A stretch of 64,000 nucleotides of DNA from DATDPM01 sp963841995 (GTDB taxonomy: Bacteria > Pseudomonadota > Alphaproteobacteria > DATDPM01). Position numbers and translations under genes: made by a program. The stretch spans positions 124,001 through 188,000 of the forward strand of contig CAWJEX010000021.1 in NCBI GenBank assembly GCA_963841995.1, read 5' to 3'. The notes under the pieces are model-generated. The model was not told where the DNA came from, did no database searches, and worked only from the letters and a program-made list of their open reading frames with translations. Positions 34,886-44,901 of the stretch are shown piece by piece (the first letter of the stretch is position 1; the number at the start of each line of letters is the position of its first letter).

Positions 34886-37163
34886 ATGATAGCAATCGGG
34901 CATCGAAAGAAAACCATCTCTCTGCGGCTGTTGTATGCCGTCGCGGTGCTCATGGTTATTGGGACCGCCGGATCTGATGGGGCGGCCAATGCCGCCATCC
35001 AAACCGCAGTGCCTGCTGCGGCGGCCGGTCCTGGCGCCGCGGACCAGCCTGCCACCCAAGATCTTCAGACCCTCCTCGATACGCTCAATAACCCGCAGGA
35101 ACGGGACAAGTTGGCGGCGGACCTTCGCGCCATGATTGCCGCGCGCGCCGAGCAGCCCCAGGCGGGAACCGGGGAGCATCTCTTCGACGCGCTTTCGCAG
35201 TGGATCAAGGATACGAGCGATCAGATCACCGGCGCTGCGGAGGCTGTCGTCAATGTGCCGTCACTGTTCCGATGGCTGGGCAAGCAAGCAAGCGATCCGG
35301 AAGCGCGGGCTAATATCGCCGCCGTCCTCATCAAATTGCTGATTGTCGTCGGCGTCGGGCTCATCATGCATCGCGCGACGCGTATTCTGCTGAACTCGGC
35401 CGCGGCGGGCGACGGAAGCGAAGGGCACCTCCGGCAGTTTCATGCGTTGGGCCATGCGACTCGTGCATGTCGGGCTCGATATTATCCCGATCGTCATATT
35501 CGCCGCCGTCGCGTTCGGCGTGTTGCCCATTATCAATCCGGACGAAACAACCAGGGCAGTGGCCATCGCGGTCATCAATGCCGTGGTCTTGGTCCGCGTC
35601 ATCCTCGTTCTTGCACGAGCCATTCTCGCTCCGGATGCGCCGGGCCTGCGGCTCATTCCGGTGGAAGACGAAACCGCCCACTATGCCGAGCTCTGGATAC
35701 GGCGGCTTGTCGGCACTGCGGTCTATGGCTATTTCGCCGCCGAAGCGGCGCGCTCGTTGGGCCTTTACCATCATGCCTATATCACGATCCTCAACATGTT
35801 GGCTCTTGCCGTGACGCTGATGCTGGTGATTCTGATTTTGCAAAACCGGCGCGTCATCTCCGATTCCATTCGCGGCCATCGCCCGGCACCCGGTCCTGGA
35901 GTAAAACCAAGCCCGCTCGACAATTTCCGGGCGGTTCTCGCCGATGTCTGGCACGTCATCGCCATTCTGTATTTGATTGCGCTTTTCTTCGTCTGGGCGC
36001 TGCAGATTTCGGGCGGCTTCAATTTCGTGCTCATGGCAAGCATTTTCACCGTCGCCATTCTGATCGGCGCGCGGGTGGCGGCGGCGCTGGTGGACCGGGC
36101 CATCCGTCGCGGATTCTCGGTCGGCGACGATTTGAAGCGCCGCTTTCCGTCGCTTGAAGACCGGGCAAACCGATACCTGCCGATTTTGAACGGGGTTGCA
36201 AAAACCGTGATCTACGGATTGGCGGCGATCGGTTTCCTGCAAGTCTGGGGCATGCAGTCCCTCAATTGGCTGACCAGCGGTCTTGGCCGCGATATCGTTA
36301 GCATGTTGGCCGGCATCGCGGTCGTGCTCGCGGTCGCCGCTGTGATCTGGGAGGGCGCCACCATTTATATGGAAAGTTATCTCGGCCGCAGCGAATCGGA
36401 TTTCGATTCTTACGAGCATTACGCGCGGGTGAAGACGCTACTGCCGCTGTTCCGGAAGGTATTGTTCCTGCTTCTGATTGCCGTCGTTTCGCTGGTCATT
36501 CTGGCGCAGCTTGGAATCAATATCGCGCCGCTGCTGGCGGGCGCGGGAATTATCGGCCTTGCCGTCGGATTCGGGGCGCAGAAATTGGTCCAGGACATTT
36601 TTAATGGCCTGTTCGTCTTTCTCGAAGCGGCGGTCGCTGTCGGCGACGTGGTCGAGCTTGGCGGTCATTCGGGTGTCGTCGAGTTGATGTCGATGCGCAG
36701 CATAAAACTGCGTGACGACGAAGGTGCCGTGCACACGATCCCCTTCAGCGCGGTGACGGCGGTTTTGAACCGGACCAAGGGCTACGCTTATTACCTCTTC
36801 AATATCAGCATCGGTTATAAGGAAGATCTCGATCGCGTGATTGCGGCCATCAAGGACGTGGGTGCGGCCATGCAGGCCGACAAGTCCCTATCGGCCTATA
36901 TTCTCGAACCGCTTGAAGTGATCGGGCTCGACAAGTTCGCTCAGACGGCCGTGGTCATTCAGGGCCGCCTCAAAACCCTTCCCGGCAAGCAATGGCTGGT
37001 CGGCCGCGAATTCAATCGCCGGCTCAAGCGCCGCTTTGACGAGCTCGGCATCGAAATGCCGTTCCCGCAGCAGCAGATCGTGGTGAGATTGGCCAAACCC
37101 GGCGGCGATGCGAGCGTAGAAACGCTGGACGCCCCTCCCGGTGTCGGGGAGACAAGTCGATGA
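34886..37163 (+). CDS. Large MscS-family mechanosensitive channel, frameshifted
   Basis: Osmotic safety-valve family. From the ATG at 34886 there is a signal-like helix (LLYAVAVLMVIGTAGSDGAA), a periplasmic helical region, several membrane helices, and the MscS core: FVFLEAAVAVGDVVELGGHS, the pore helix region GIIGLAVGFGAQKLVQDIFN, and the C-terminal cytoplasmic domain (FNISIGYKEDLDRVI). The frame breaks near 35397. Collapsing GAACTC to GACTC restores LLTRPRRATEAKGTSGSFMR and 759 codons in total. About nine or more helices make it an MscK/YbdG-class protein. The stop overlaps the ABC permease start (ATGA). Confidence 0.87.
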
Positions 37164-37954
37164 TGACTCCGGATTTTCAGCCGGTCGGTGCCGTCAATTG
37201 GCTCGGCCTTTATACGCTCGTTCTCAAAGAAGTCCGGCGCTTCATCAAGGTCTATACGCAGACCGTCGCCGCCCCCGTCGTCACCACGCTCATGTTTCTC
37301 GCCATTTTTTCCTTGGCGCTCGGCCGTTCGGTGACCTTGGTCGCCGGCGTTCCGTTCAACCAATTCCTGGCGCCTGGGCTCATCATGATGGCGATGGTGC
37401 AAAATGCCTTCGCCAACACTTCGTCGTCGATCGTCATTGCCAAGGTCCAGGGCAATATCGTCGATGTCTTGATGCCGCCACTCTCGGCGGCGGAACTCAC
37501 CTTCGGTTACGCGGCGGGTGGGGTCATCCGCGGCATCTTCGTCGGGATCGTCACCGGGACCGCCATGTGGATCTTCGTACCCATCCACATTTACGCGCCG
37601 GGCTTCGTTCTCTTTCACGCGGTCGGCGCCTCTCTTACCTTGTCGCTCATCGGCATGATCGGCGGTATTTGGGCGGACAAGTTCGACCATATCGCCGCGG
37701 TCACCAATTTCATCGTGATGCCGCTTTCATTTCTGTCGGGGACCTTCTATTCGGTCGATCGGCTGCCGGGGGTCTGGAACACGATCGCCCATTGCAATCC
37801 GTTCTTCTACATGATCGACGGTTTCCGTTACGGCTTCATCGGCCACGCCGACGGGTCGCTTGCCACCGGAATCGGTGTCATGCTCGCGCTCAATGTATTT
37901 CTGTGGACGTTGTGCCAGGGCATGTTCGCCAGCGGCTATAAGCTCAAGGACTGA
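37160..37954 (+). CDS. ABC-2 type transporter permease
   Basis: Inner-membrane permease of 264 residues with six helices and the ABC-2 signature FIVMPLSFLSGTFYSVDRLP and NPFFYMIDGFRYGFIGHAD near the C terminus, like E. coli YadH. Such permeases export drugs, lipids or polysaccharides. The matching ATPase gene is normally adjacent but is not present on either side; MscS lies upstream (4 bp overlap) and argD downstream. The ATPase must be elsewhere or lost. Confidence 0.9.
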   Translation: MMTPDFQPVGAVNWLGLYTLVLKEVRRFIKVYTQTVAAPVVTTLMFLAIFSLALGRSVTLVAGVPFNQFLAPGLIMMAMVQNAFANTSSSIVIAKVQGNIVDVLMPPLSAAELTFGYAAGGVIRGIFVGIVTGTAMWIFVPIHIYAPGFVLFHAVGASLTLSLIGMIGGIWADKFDHIAAVTNFIVMPLSFLSGTFYSVDRLPGVWNTIAHCNPFFYMIDGFRYGFIGHADGSLATGIGVMLALNVFLWTLCQGMFASGYKLKD

Positions 37955-38023
37955 GGCCCCGCGGACCCCGATAAGCGGCCCGCAACCGGAACTGGCATAT
38001 CCGTAAACACGGTCCTCCCCGCG

Positions 38024-38052
38024 TTGACAGGGCCCCCGCAAACCCAGATACT
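38024..38052 (+). promoter_or_regulatory. Promoter of argD-argF-hslO
   Basis: TTGACA (38024-38029) and GATACT (38047-38052) with a 17 bp spacer. The predicted start near 38059 gives a leader of about 40 nt before the argD GTG. I could not see an ArgR box. Confidence 0.6.
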
Positions 38053-38097
38053 GCCGCGCTTTCCGGAATTCCTGGCCAGCCCGAAAGCGCATCCGCC

Positions 38098-39267
38098 GTG
38101 TCCGCCCTGCTTCCCACTTACAAACAGGCCGACCTTGCCTTCGAGAAGGGCGAGGGGGCCTATCTTTATGCGACGGATGGGCGGCGCTATCTCGACTTTG
38201 CGACCGGCATCGCGGTCAACGCGCTGGGCCACAGCCACCCAAAATTGGTCGCGGCCTTAGCCGAGCAAGGCGCCAAACTTTGGCATTGTTCCAATCTCTA
38301 CCGGATTCCAGGCCAGGAGCGCTTGGCCGAGCGGCTGGTAGCGAACAGCTTTGCCGACTACGCCTTCTTCTGCAATTCAGGCGCAGAAGCGGTTGAATGC
38401 GGCATCAAGATGATCCGCAAATACCACGACGACACCGGGCATCCGGAGCGTTACCGGATCATCTGCTGCACCAATGGATTCCATGGCCGGACCATGGCCA
38501 CCATTTCGGCGGGCGGCCAGGAGAAGCACGTCAAAGGTTTCGATCCGTTGCTCGACGGCTTCGACCACGTCGCCTTCGGCAATCTGAATGAGCTGCGGGC
38601 GGCCATCGGTCCGACCACGGCCGGAATCCTGGTCGAGCCGGTGCAGGGCGAGGGCGGTATCGTCATCGCCGACAAGCAATATTTCCAAGGGTTACGCGCT
38701 GCCGCCGATGAATTCGGTCTTTTGCTCTGTTTCGACGAGGTGCAGACCGGCATGGGCCGTACCGGCCATCTCTTCGCCCATGAATGGCTGGGCATGACGC
38801 CGGATATCATGGCGCTCGCCAAGGGGCTTGGCGGGGGATTCCCGGTCGGTGCTTGTCTTGCGCGCAAAAGCGCTGCGGTCGGCATGACCCCGGGCGCTCA
38901 CGGTTCGACCTTCGGCGGCAATCCACTGGCGATGGCCGTGGCCAACGCCGTGCTCGACGTGATGCTGGAAGACGGGTTTCTCGATCGCGTTGTCACGACC
39001 GGCAAGGCGCTGCAAACCCGCCTCCAGCAGATTGCGGCGCGCTTCCCGAAGGTGATCGCGAAAGTGCGGGGGCTCGGCCTCATGATCGGTATCGAATGTG
39101 CCGTTCCGAATACCGAGCTCCAAGCCAAGCTGCGCGAGAAAGGTCTGCTCACCGCGGTTGCCGGCGGCAATGTCATTCGCATCTTGCCGCCGCTCATCGT
39201 CGGCGAGGCGGAAGTCCGCGAAGCCTGCGCCATTATCGAAGGGGCGTGCGCCGCGTTTGCGGCGTAA
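38098..39267 (+). CDS. argD: Acetylornithine aminotransferase
   Basis: PLP-dependent aminotransferase class III; converts N-acetylglutamate semialdehyde to N-acetylornithine and often also serves the lysine pathway. A GTG start at 38098 gives 389 residues. Marks include YLDFATGIAVNALGHSHPKL, FFCNSGAEAVECGIKMIRKY, NGFHGRTMATISAGGQEK, EPVQGEGGIVIAD, LLCFDEVQTGMGRTG and the PLP lysine in DIMALAKGLGGGFPVGA. argF follows after 12 bp. A good promoter precedes it. Confidence 0.95.
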   Translation: MSALLPTYKQADLAFEKGEGAYLYATDGRRYLDFATGIAVNALGHSHPKLVAALAEQGAKLWHCSNLYRIPGQERLAERLVANSFADYAFFCNSGAEAVECGIKMIRKYHDDTGHPERYRIICCTNGFHGRTMATISAGGQEKHVKGFDPLLDGFDHVAFGNLNELRAAIGPTTAGILVEPVQGEGGIVIADKQYFQGLRAAADEFGLLLCFDEVQTGMGRTGHLFAHEWLGMTPDIMALAKGLGGGFPVGACLARKSAAVGMTPGAHGSTFGGNPLAMAVANAVLDVMLEDGFLDRVVTTGKALQTRLQQIAARFPKVIAKVRGLGLMIGIECAVPNTELQAKLREKGLLTAVAGGNVIRILPPLIVGEAEVREACAIIEGACAAFAA

Positions 39268-39279
39268 CGCGGGGCAGCG

Positions 39280-40206
39280 ATGGATCAGCTTTCACTTAAT
39301 CGGCCCAAACATTTTCTCGATCTCGATCGGCTGGATACGGCGACCTTGCGCGAGATTCTCAATCTCGCGGTCGAACTCAAGGCGGGGCTAAAACAGCCGG
39401 GCAGCGCCAAACCGCTTGCCGGCAAGACCCTGGCGATGATTTTCGAAAAACCATCGACGCGAACGCGCGTGTCGTTTGAGGTCGGGATGCATCAGCTGGG
39501 CGGAGACGCGGTTATTCTGACCCATACGGAAACCCAGCTCGGTCGGGGCGAAACCATCGGGGATACCGCTCGCGTGTTGTCGCGCTATGTAGACGCGATC
39601 ATGATCCGCACCGACTCCGCGCAGAAGCTGCTCGACCTTGTCGAACACGCGACCGTGCCCGTGATCAACGGTCTGACCGATCGCACCCATCCTTGTCAGA
39701 TCATGGCCGACATATTGACCTTCGAAGAAAAGCGCGGGCCGATCGCCGGCAAGACGGTCGCCTGGATCGGGGACGGCAACAATGTCGCGACCTCGTGGAT
39801 TCAGGCTTGCGCCCGATTCGCATTCACCCTGCACATCGCCGGCCCGCGCAAATTCTGGCCCGACGAAAAAGCGTTGGCCTGGGCTCGGGCCCAGGGCGGC
39901 ACGGTAACCGTCGGCGAAGACGCCGGCCAAGCCGTGGAGGGCGCTCATTGCGTCGTCACCGATACCTGGGTTTCCATGGGTGCGAAGGACGGCGAGGAGC
40001 GGCGCAAAATGATGAGCCCCTATCGGGTCGACGACGCCTTGATGGCGAAAGCCGACCCCTCCGCCATTTTCATGCACTGCCTTCCCGCCCATCGCGGTGA
40101 GGAAGTCACCGCATCGGTGATCGATGGGCCGCAATCGGTGGTTTGGGACGAGGCGGAAAACCGCCTTCATGTGCAAAAGGGCATTTTGATTTGGTGTCTG
40201 ACATAA
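39280..40206 (+). CDS. argF: Ornithine carbamoyltransferase
   Basis: Makes citrulline from ornithine and carbamoyl phosphate. The 308-residue protein has the carbamoyl-phosphate loop EKPSTRTRVSFEVGM, the MIRT and HPCQ motifs (NGLTDRTHPCQIMAD), VAWIGDGNNVATSW, DTWVSMG and the ornithine-binding FMHCLPAHRGEEV. It follows argD closely and precedes hslO by 25 bp, an order conserved in many alphaproteobacteria. Confidence 0.97.
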   Translation: MDQLSLNRPKHFLDLDRLDTATLREILNLAVELKAGLKQPGSAKPLAGKTLAMIFEKPSTRTRVSFEVGMHQLGGDAVILTHTETQLGRGETIGDTARVLSRYVDAIMIRTDSAQKLLDLVEHATVPVINGLTDRTHPCQIMADILTFEEKRGPIAGKTVAWIGDGNNVATSWIQACARFAFTLHIAGPRKFWPDEKALAWARAQGGTVTVGEDAGQAVEGAHCVVTDTWVSMGAKDGEERRKMMSPYRVDDALMAKADPSAIFMHCLPAHRGEEVTASVIDGPQSVVWDEAENRLHVQKGILIWCLT

Positions 40207-40231
40207 GACGCCCCATATAAACCGGGCGCGC

Positions 40232-41167
40232 ATGACCATGACCCCGTTTCCCGCCGACTTTCTTCTGCCCTTCCAATTCCGCGATCTTGGAATCCGCGGC
40301 CGGCTGGTTCGCCTCGGCACCGTTGCCGATACGGTGCTGCGGACGCATGCCTATCCCGATGCGGTGGGTGAGCTTTTGGCGGAGGCGCTTGTCTTGTCGG
40401 CGGCGCTGGCGGGAGCGTTGAAGTTCGACGGCATTTTCACCCTTCAGACGAAAGGCGACGGGCCGGTCTCGATGCTGGTCGCCGACACCACGAGTGCCGG
40501 CGAAATGCGCGGCTACGCGAAATTCGACGCGGAACGCTTGCACCGCGCCGCCGGTGCCATCGCGGCACCGGTGCCAAAGTTGCTGGGTGTGGGCTATCTC
40601 GCATTTACCGTCGATCAAGGGCCGCACACCGAGCGCTATCAAGGGATCGTCGAACTCCACGGCGCGACCCTTGCCGATTGCGCGCACCGGTATCTGCGCC
40701 AATCGGAACAAATCGAGGCGGGCATCCGTTTGGCCGCACATCACCAGGCCGGTGCCGACGGCGTCTCCCGTTGGGGAGCCGCGGCGCTGACCTTGCAACG
40801 CCTCCCCGAATCGGACGGTGTGCGGATAAGCGATGAGGATCGGGAATCGAGCGCCGAAAATTGGCGGCGCGTTTTAGCGCTCATGTCGAGCGTTACCGAC
40901 TCCGAATTGTTGGACATGAATCTCGGCCCCTATGATCTGCTGCATCGCCTGTTCCACGAGGAACGGGTAAATGTTTCGAATGCAAAGCCGTTGTTGCATC
41001 GATGCCGGTGTTCGGAGCTTCGTGTTCAGCGGGCTCTGGCGTCGATTCCCGAAGAAGAACTCGAAAATCTGAAGATCGACGGGCGAATCGAAGTGACTTG
41101 CGAATTCTGTAATGCCTGCTATGTATTCGACGAGTCCGTGCTGCGCCGTTTCCGGGCTGTCGGCTAA
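40232..41167 (+). CDS. hslO: Redox-regulated chaperone Hsp33
   Basis: Holdase activated by oxidation. The 311-residue protein has the N-terminal core (SAALAGALKFDGIFTLQTKG, YQGIVELHGATLADC) and the C-terminal zinc-binding switch: CRC in HRCRCSELRVQRAL, then CEFC in VTCEFCNACYVFDESVL. All four redox cysteines are present, so oxidative activation is expected. Its linkage to argD-argF is a conserved alphaproteobacterial neighbourhood. Confidence 0.95.
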   Translation: MTMTPFPADFLLPFQFRDLGIRGRLVRLGTVADTVLRTHAYPDAVGELLAEALVLSAALAGALKFDGIFTLQTKGDGPVSMLVADTTSAGEMRGYAKFDAERLHRAAGAIAAPVPKLLGVGYLAFTVDQGPHTERYQGIVELHGATLADCAHRYLRQSEQIEAGIRLAAHHQAGADGVSRWGAAALTLQRLPESDGVRISDEDRESSAENWRRVLALMSSVTDSELLDMNLGPYDLLHRLFHEERVNVSNAKPLLHRCRCSELRVQRALASIPEEELENLKIDGRIEVTCEFCNACYVFDESVLRRFRAVG

Positions 41168-41263
41168 GGCCGTGCGCACGCGGTTGTGTCGCGGCCGTGT
41201 CCGGGAACCATTGCCGGTCCCAATTGTTTATGAATCCGGTCACTCAATTGTGGGAAATTTCAG

Positions 41264-41863
41264 ATGACCCTCCGCATCGTCTCCAGGAATATTTTTGCGT
41301 TGCTCGGCGCGTTCGCACTACTCTCCTGCGCCGCACCGCCGGCCAAGCAAACTTTTGCCGAGACCACCTGGAGTCACCTGCCGCCATTCAATTTCAATGC
41401 CGCGAAGGTCGATGTGGTTTCAGTGTACAAACCTACCTTCAAGCCGCCCTATGTCGAACATGAGTTCGAAACGCCACCGGAGCGGATGATCCGCCGCTGG
41501 GCGCAAGATCGAATCGTGCCCGCCGGGCCGCAGGGCTATGTGAAGGTCGTCATCAACGACGCGTCGGTCAGGGAAATCGAGCTTGAACATCCGAAGGACT
41601 TCAGCAGCCACTTCACGACCGAGCAGGGGCAGGAATATGACGCCATCGTCGACGTGACGATCGAGATATACGGGCCGCGGGGGTTCAAGGACGGGTTCAC
41701 CAACGCACGGGCCGAGCGCACCCAGACCATTGCCGAAGACGCGACTCTCAATGATCGCGACCGGCTTTGGCACGATCTGGTCGAAGGAACGATGCAGGAC
41801 TTCAACGCGCAAATGGAAACGAATATCAATACATATCTGCAGCGGTTCTTGGTCGCGCGATAG
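41264..41863 (+). CDS. Conserved lipoprotein of unknown function
   Basis: The 199-residue precursor has a lipoprotein signal (NIFALLGAFALLSCAAPPAK) with the lipobox LLSC. The mature part is hydrophilic (VDVVSVYKPTFKPPYVEHEF, QGYVKVVINDASVREIELEH, YDAIVDVTIEIYGPRGFKD) and looks like an alpha/beta periplasmic domain. Similar proteins occur downstream of hslO in alphaproteobacteria, but no function is known to me. It ends 5 bp from the convergent trkH gene. Confidence 0.8.
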   Translation: MTLRIVSRNIFALLGAFALLSCAAPPAKQTFAETTWSHLPPFNFNAAKVDVVSVYKPTFKPPYVEHEFETPPERMIRRWAQDRIVPAGPQGYVKVVINDASVREIELEHPKDFSSHFTTEQGQEYDAIVDVTIEIYGPRGFKDGFTNARAERTQTIAEDATLNDRDRLWHDLVEGTMQDFNAQMETNINTYLQRFLVAR

Positions 41864-41868
41864 GCGGG

Positions 41869-43320
41869 TCAACCTCGCCAGAATGCCGGCACCAGCAGCA
41901 CGAGAACCGTGTAAAGGTCCAGCCGGCCCAGCAGCATTCCGAAACTCAAAAGCCATTTGGCGCCGTCCGGCAAGGTTGCGAAACTGCCGGAGGGACCGAT
42001 GACCGGGCCCAGTCCCGCGCCCACATTCGATAAGGCGCTGGCCGCGCCCGACAGGCTGGTGAGCAAATCCAGTCCCAATAGGCCGAGCCCAAGTGCCAGA
42101 AGAGCGAAAGAAACCGCGAACAGGAAAAAGAATCCCATCACCGCATTGGCGACGGTGTCGGGGATTGGCCTCCCGTTAAAATAGGGGATGAAAAGGCCGT
42201 TCGGCCGGACGAGGCGGCGGATCTGCATATCGGCCGAGGCGTAGATCACCTGAAACCGGAAAATCTTGATGCCGCCGGAGGCCGAGCCGGCGCATCCCCC
42301 GACGATGGTCAGAAACAAGAACGCCGCAATTGCGAGGCCTCCCCACGAATCGTAATGCGCCGTCGTGAATCCCGTGCCGGTCACGATTGACACCACGTTG
42401 AACGCGCATTCGTCGAGAACGTGGAGAAATCTTTCGCCGCTGTGATGCCAACGCCAAGCCGTCATTAAGAGAATCGTGACGACGAGCACCGCGAGAAGCC
42501 AGTGAATTTGACTTTCGCGCAGGAGCCGTCGCGGATTGCCGCGCAAGGCCTGCAGGTACAGAAAAAACGGCAGGCTGCCCAAAATCATGAAAACGATCAG
42601 GATCGCGTCGATCAGCGGACTGCGGAAATGGGCGATCGATTGATCGGAGGTGGAGAATCCGCCGGTCGAGATTGCCGCCATCGCGTGGGCGACCGCTTCA
42701 AATCCGGTCATTCCTGCCAATCGCAAGCCGGTCGCGCACAGCGCCGTGAGCGCGACATAGACGAGTGCGATGCCAGCGACGATTTGGGCAGCCCGGGGCA
42801 TGGCGCGGTGTGCGCTCTCGGCGGTATCAAGGCGGAACAATTGCATCCCGGCGACCTGAAGATTGGGGAGGGCAAAAATCACGAAAGTGATCGTGCCCAT
42901 GCCGCCCAGCCACTGCAGCAACGCCCGCCACAGCAAAATGCCGGGCGGCGCGGAATCGAGGCCGGTAATGGCGGTGGATGCGGTTGTGGTAACGCCCGCC
43001 ATCGCTTCGAAAAACGCCCCCGCGGCGGAAAGGCCGAGATTCGAATACGCGAATGGAAGGGCGGCGAATCCCGCCAGCACGATCCAGGCCAAGGTCGCGA
43101 GCACAAAGGACTGCCGGTTGTCGATGACGAGCTCGCCGGTACGCGCGGCCAGCATGGCGCTAACTCCGATAAACAACGCACCGGCGGCGCAAGCGGCAAA
43201 AACCACGGCGTCCTGTTCGAAGCCGTTCAGCCAATCGGTCAATACCGGCAACATCATGGCCGCGGCGAGAACAGCCAGCAAAATGCCGATGACATGAATG
43301 ATGGGGCGGAAATCGATCAT
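41869..43320 (-). CDS. TrkH/KtrB-family potassium transporter (copy 1)
   Basis: Membrane subunit of a K+ uptake system, 483 residues. The four pore-loop repeats read TTTASTAITG, STGGFST, TGTGFTTA and SNVGAGLG. In loop 1, Ala stands where the family normally has the selectivity-filter Gly; the neighbouring copy keeps Gly (TTTGST). Loops 2-4 keep Gly. The start ATG at 43320 lies 2 bp after the stop of the upstream copy, so the two are one operon. No TrkA/KtrA regulatory subunit gene is in the window. Paralogous dimer formation with copy 2 is possible but inferred. Confidence 0.92.
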   Translation of the reverse strand: MIDFRPIIHVIGILLAVLAAAMMLPVLTDWLNGFEQDAVVFAACAAGALFIGVSAMLAARTGELVIDNRQSFVLATLAWIVLAGFAALPFAYSNLGLSAAGAFFEAMAGVTTTASTAITGLDSAPPGILLWRALLQWLGGMGTITFVIFALPNLQVAGMQLFRLDTAESAHRAMPRAAQIVAGIALVYVALTALCATGLRLAGMTGFEAVAHAMAAISTGGFSTSDQSIAHFRSPLIDAILIVFMILGSLPFFLYLQALRGNPRRLLRESQIHWLLAVLVVTILLMTAWRWHHSGERFLHVLDECAFNVVSIVTGTGFTTAHYDSWGGLAIAAFLFLTIVGGCAGSASGGIKIFRFQVIYASADMQIRRLVRPNGLFIPYFNGRPIPDTVANAVMGFFFLFAVSFALLALGLGLLGLDLLTSLSGAASALSNVGAGLGPVIGPSGSFATLPDGAKWLLSFGMLLGRLDLYTVLVLLVPAFWRG

Positions 43321-43322
43321 GC

Positions 43323-44769
43323 TCAGCCGCGCCAGAAATCCGGCCAACACAGGATAAGCGCGCTGTAAAGCTCGATCCGGCCCAACAGCATGCCCAAACT
43401 CAGCAACCATTTGGCGGCATCCGGGAGGGCGTTGAAATTGCCCATCGGACCGATAAGTCCACCCAATCCCCGTCCCACATTGCCCATCGCGGCTGCGGTT
43501 CCGGAAACGCTGGTGAGAAAATCGAGACCCGTCGCCGTAAGACCGATCGAGAGCACGGCGAAGGTCAGGGCGAATAGGAAAAAGAATCCCGTCACCGAGC
43601 TGGCAACCGGATCGGGAATTGGACGCCCGGCATATTGGGCCGCAAAAAGGCCGTGCGGCTGGGTGAGACGGCGGATTTGGGATCGCGCCATCGCATAAAG
43701 CACTTCAAGCCGATAAATCTTAAGTCCGCCCGCCGGTGAGCCCGTGCAGGCGCCGACCACGGTCAAAAACAGGATCAGAACCATGACGAATCCGCCCCAG
43801 TTCTGATAATCGGCGGTCACGAAGCCGGTCGTGGTCATGATCGACGCGGCGGTGAACGACACCATGCGCACCGCGTCCCCAAATTTTTCGCCGCCGAGCC
43901 ACTGCCAGAGAAGTCAACACGATGACGGTGGCGAGATAGAGACCAAGAAACGTGTGAACTTGGCTGTTGGCGAACAAGCGGCCCGGCCGGCCGCGGACGA
44001 GCTGCAGATAGAGCGGAAACGGCAAGGCTGCGATGAGCATGAACACGGTTGTGATGATTTCAATCGGAAGGCTTTTGAAATGGCCGATCGAATCGTCGAA
44101 GGTCGAAAAACCGCCAGTCGAAAGCGTTGCCATGGCGTGGCAGACGGCATCGAAGCCGCGCATGCCGGCCGCCCACAATAGGGTGGCGTCAACAGCGATG
44201 AGGCCGAGATAGATCACCGCAATGCCGCCGGCGACTTGCGCCAGCCGCGGCAATGCGTTCTCGGACCGGTCCGCGGTTTCCATCCGGAAAAATTGCATCC
44301 CGCCGACTTTGAGATAGGGCAGCACCGCAACGCCCATGAACAGGAAGCCCATGCCGCCCAACATTTGAAGGAGGGCTCGCCAAAGCAGGATACCGGGCGG
44401 CGCCGACGAAAGACCGACGATGACCGTGGACCCGGTGGTCGTGATTCCCGACATCGCCTCGAAATAGGCGTCGGTGAAGCCGAGATGCAGCCGCGAGAAC
44501 ATCATCGGCAAGGCTCCTGCCGTTCCTGCGACGACCCAGGCCAAAGTGACGAGCAGAAAAGCCTCGCGGACATCGATCTCGAAGCGCGGCGTCCAATTCG
44601 CGATGATGAGGGCGACGCCGAGGAACAGCGTCAGTGCCGCGGAGGACGCGAAGACCGTCCAATCAGGGTTATGCGCGAGGGCGTCGATGAGCGCAGGAAA
44701 CGCCATCACCACGGCGAGCGTAGCGAGCAAAATACCGATGACGAAGAATACGGGCCGGAGGTCAATCAC
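43323..44769 (-). CDS. TrkH/KtrB-family potassium transporter (copy 2), frameshifted
   Basis: Second K+ transporter membrane subunit, starting with GTG at 44769. The pore loops are TTTGSTVIVG, STGGFST, TTTGFVTA and NVGRGLG, all with the filter glycines. The first two-thirds and last third are in different frames. Collapsing TT near 43910 (GACTTCTC to GACTCTC) restores VLTLWQWLGGEKFGDAVRMV and gives a protein of about 481 residues. It is 2 bp upstream of copy 1, with clear similarity along its length, so the pair arose by tandem duplication. Confidence 0.9.
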
Positions 44770-44901
44770 CGCGGCGCCGATGGCCCCCTATTTTTCCGGT
44801 CCATCATTGGCCATTGCGGCGCGGGTGTCCATAGCTGGATAACGTGGCCGAAGCCGGCCGCACGTAACGCAGTAAAATGAAATCGCCGCTCAGCCGATAT
44901 G

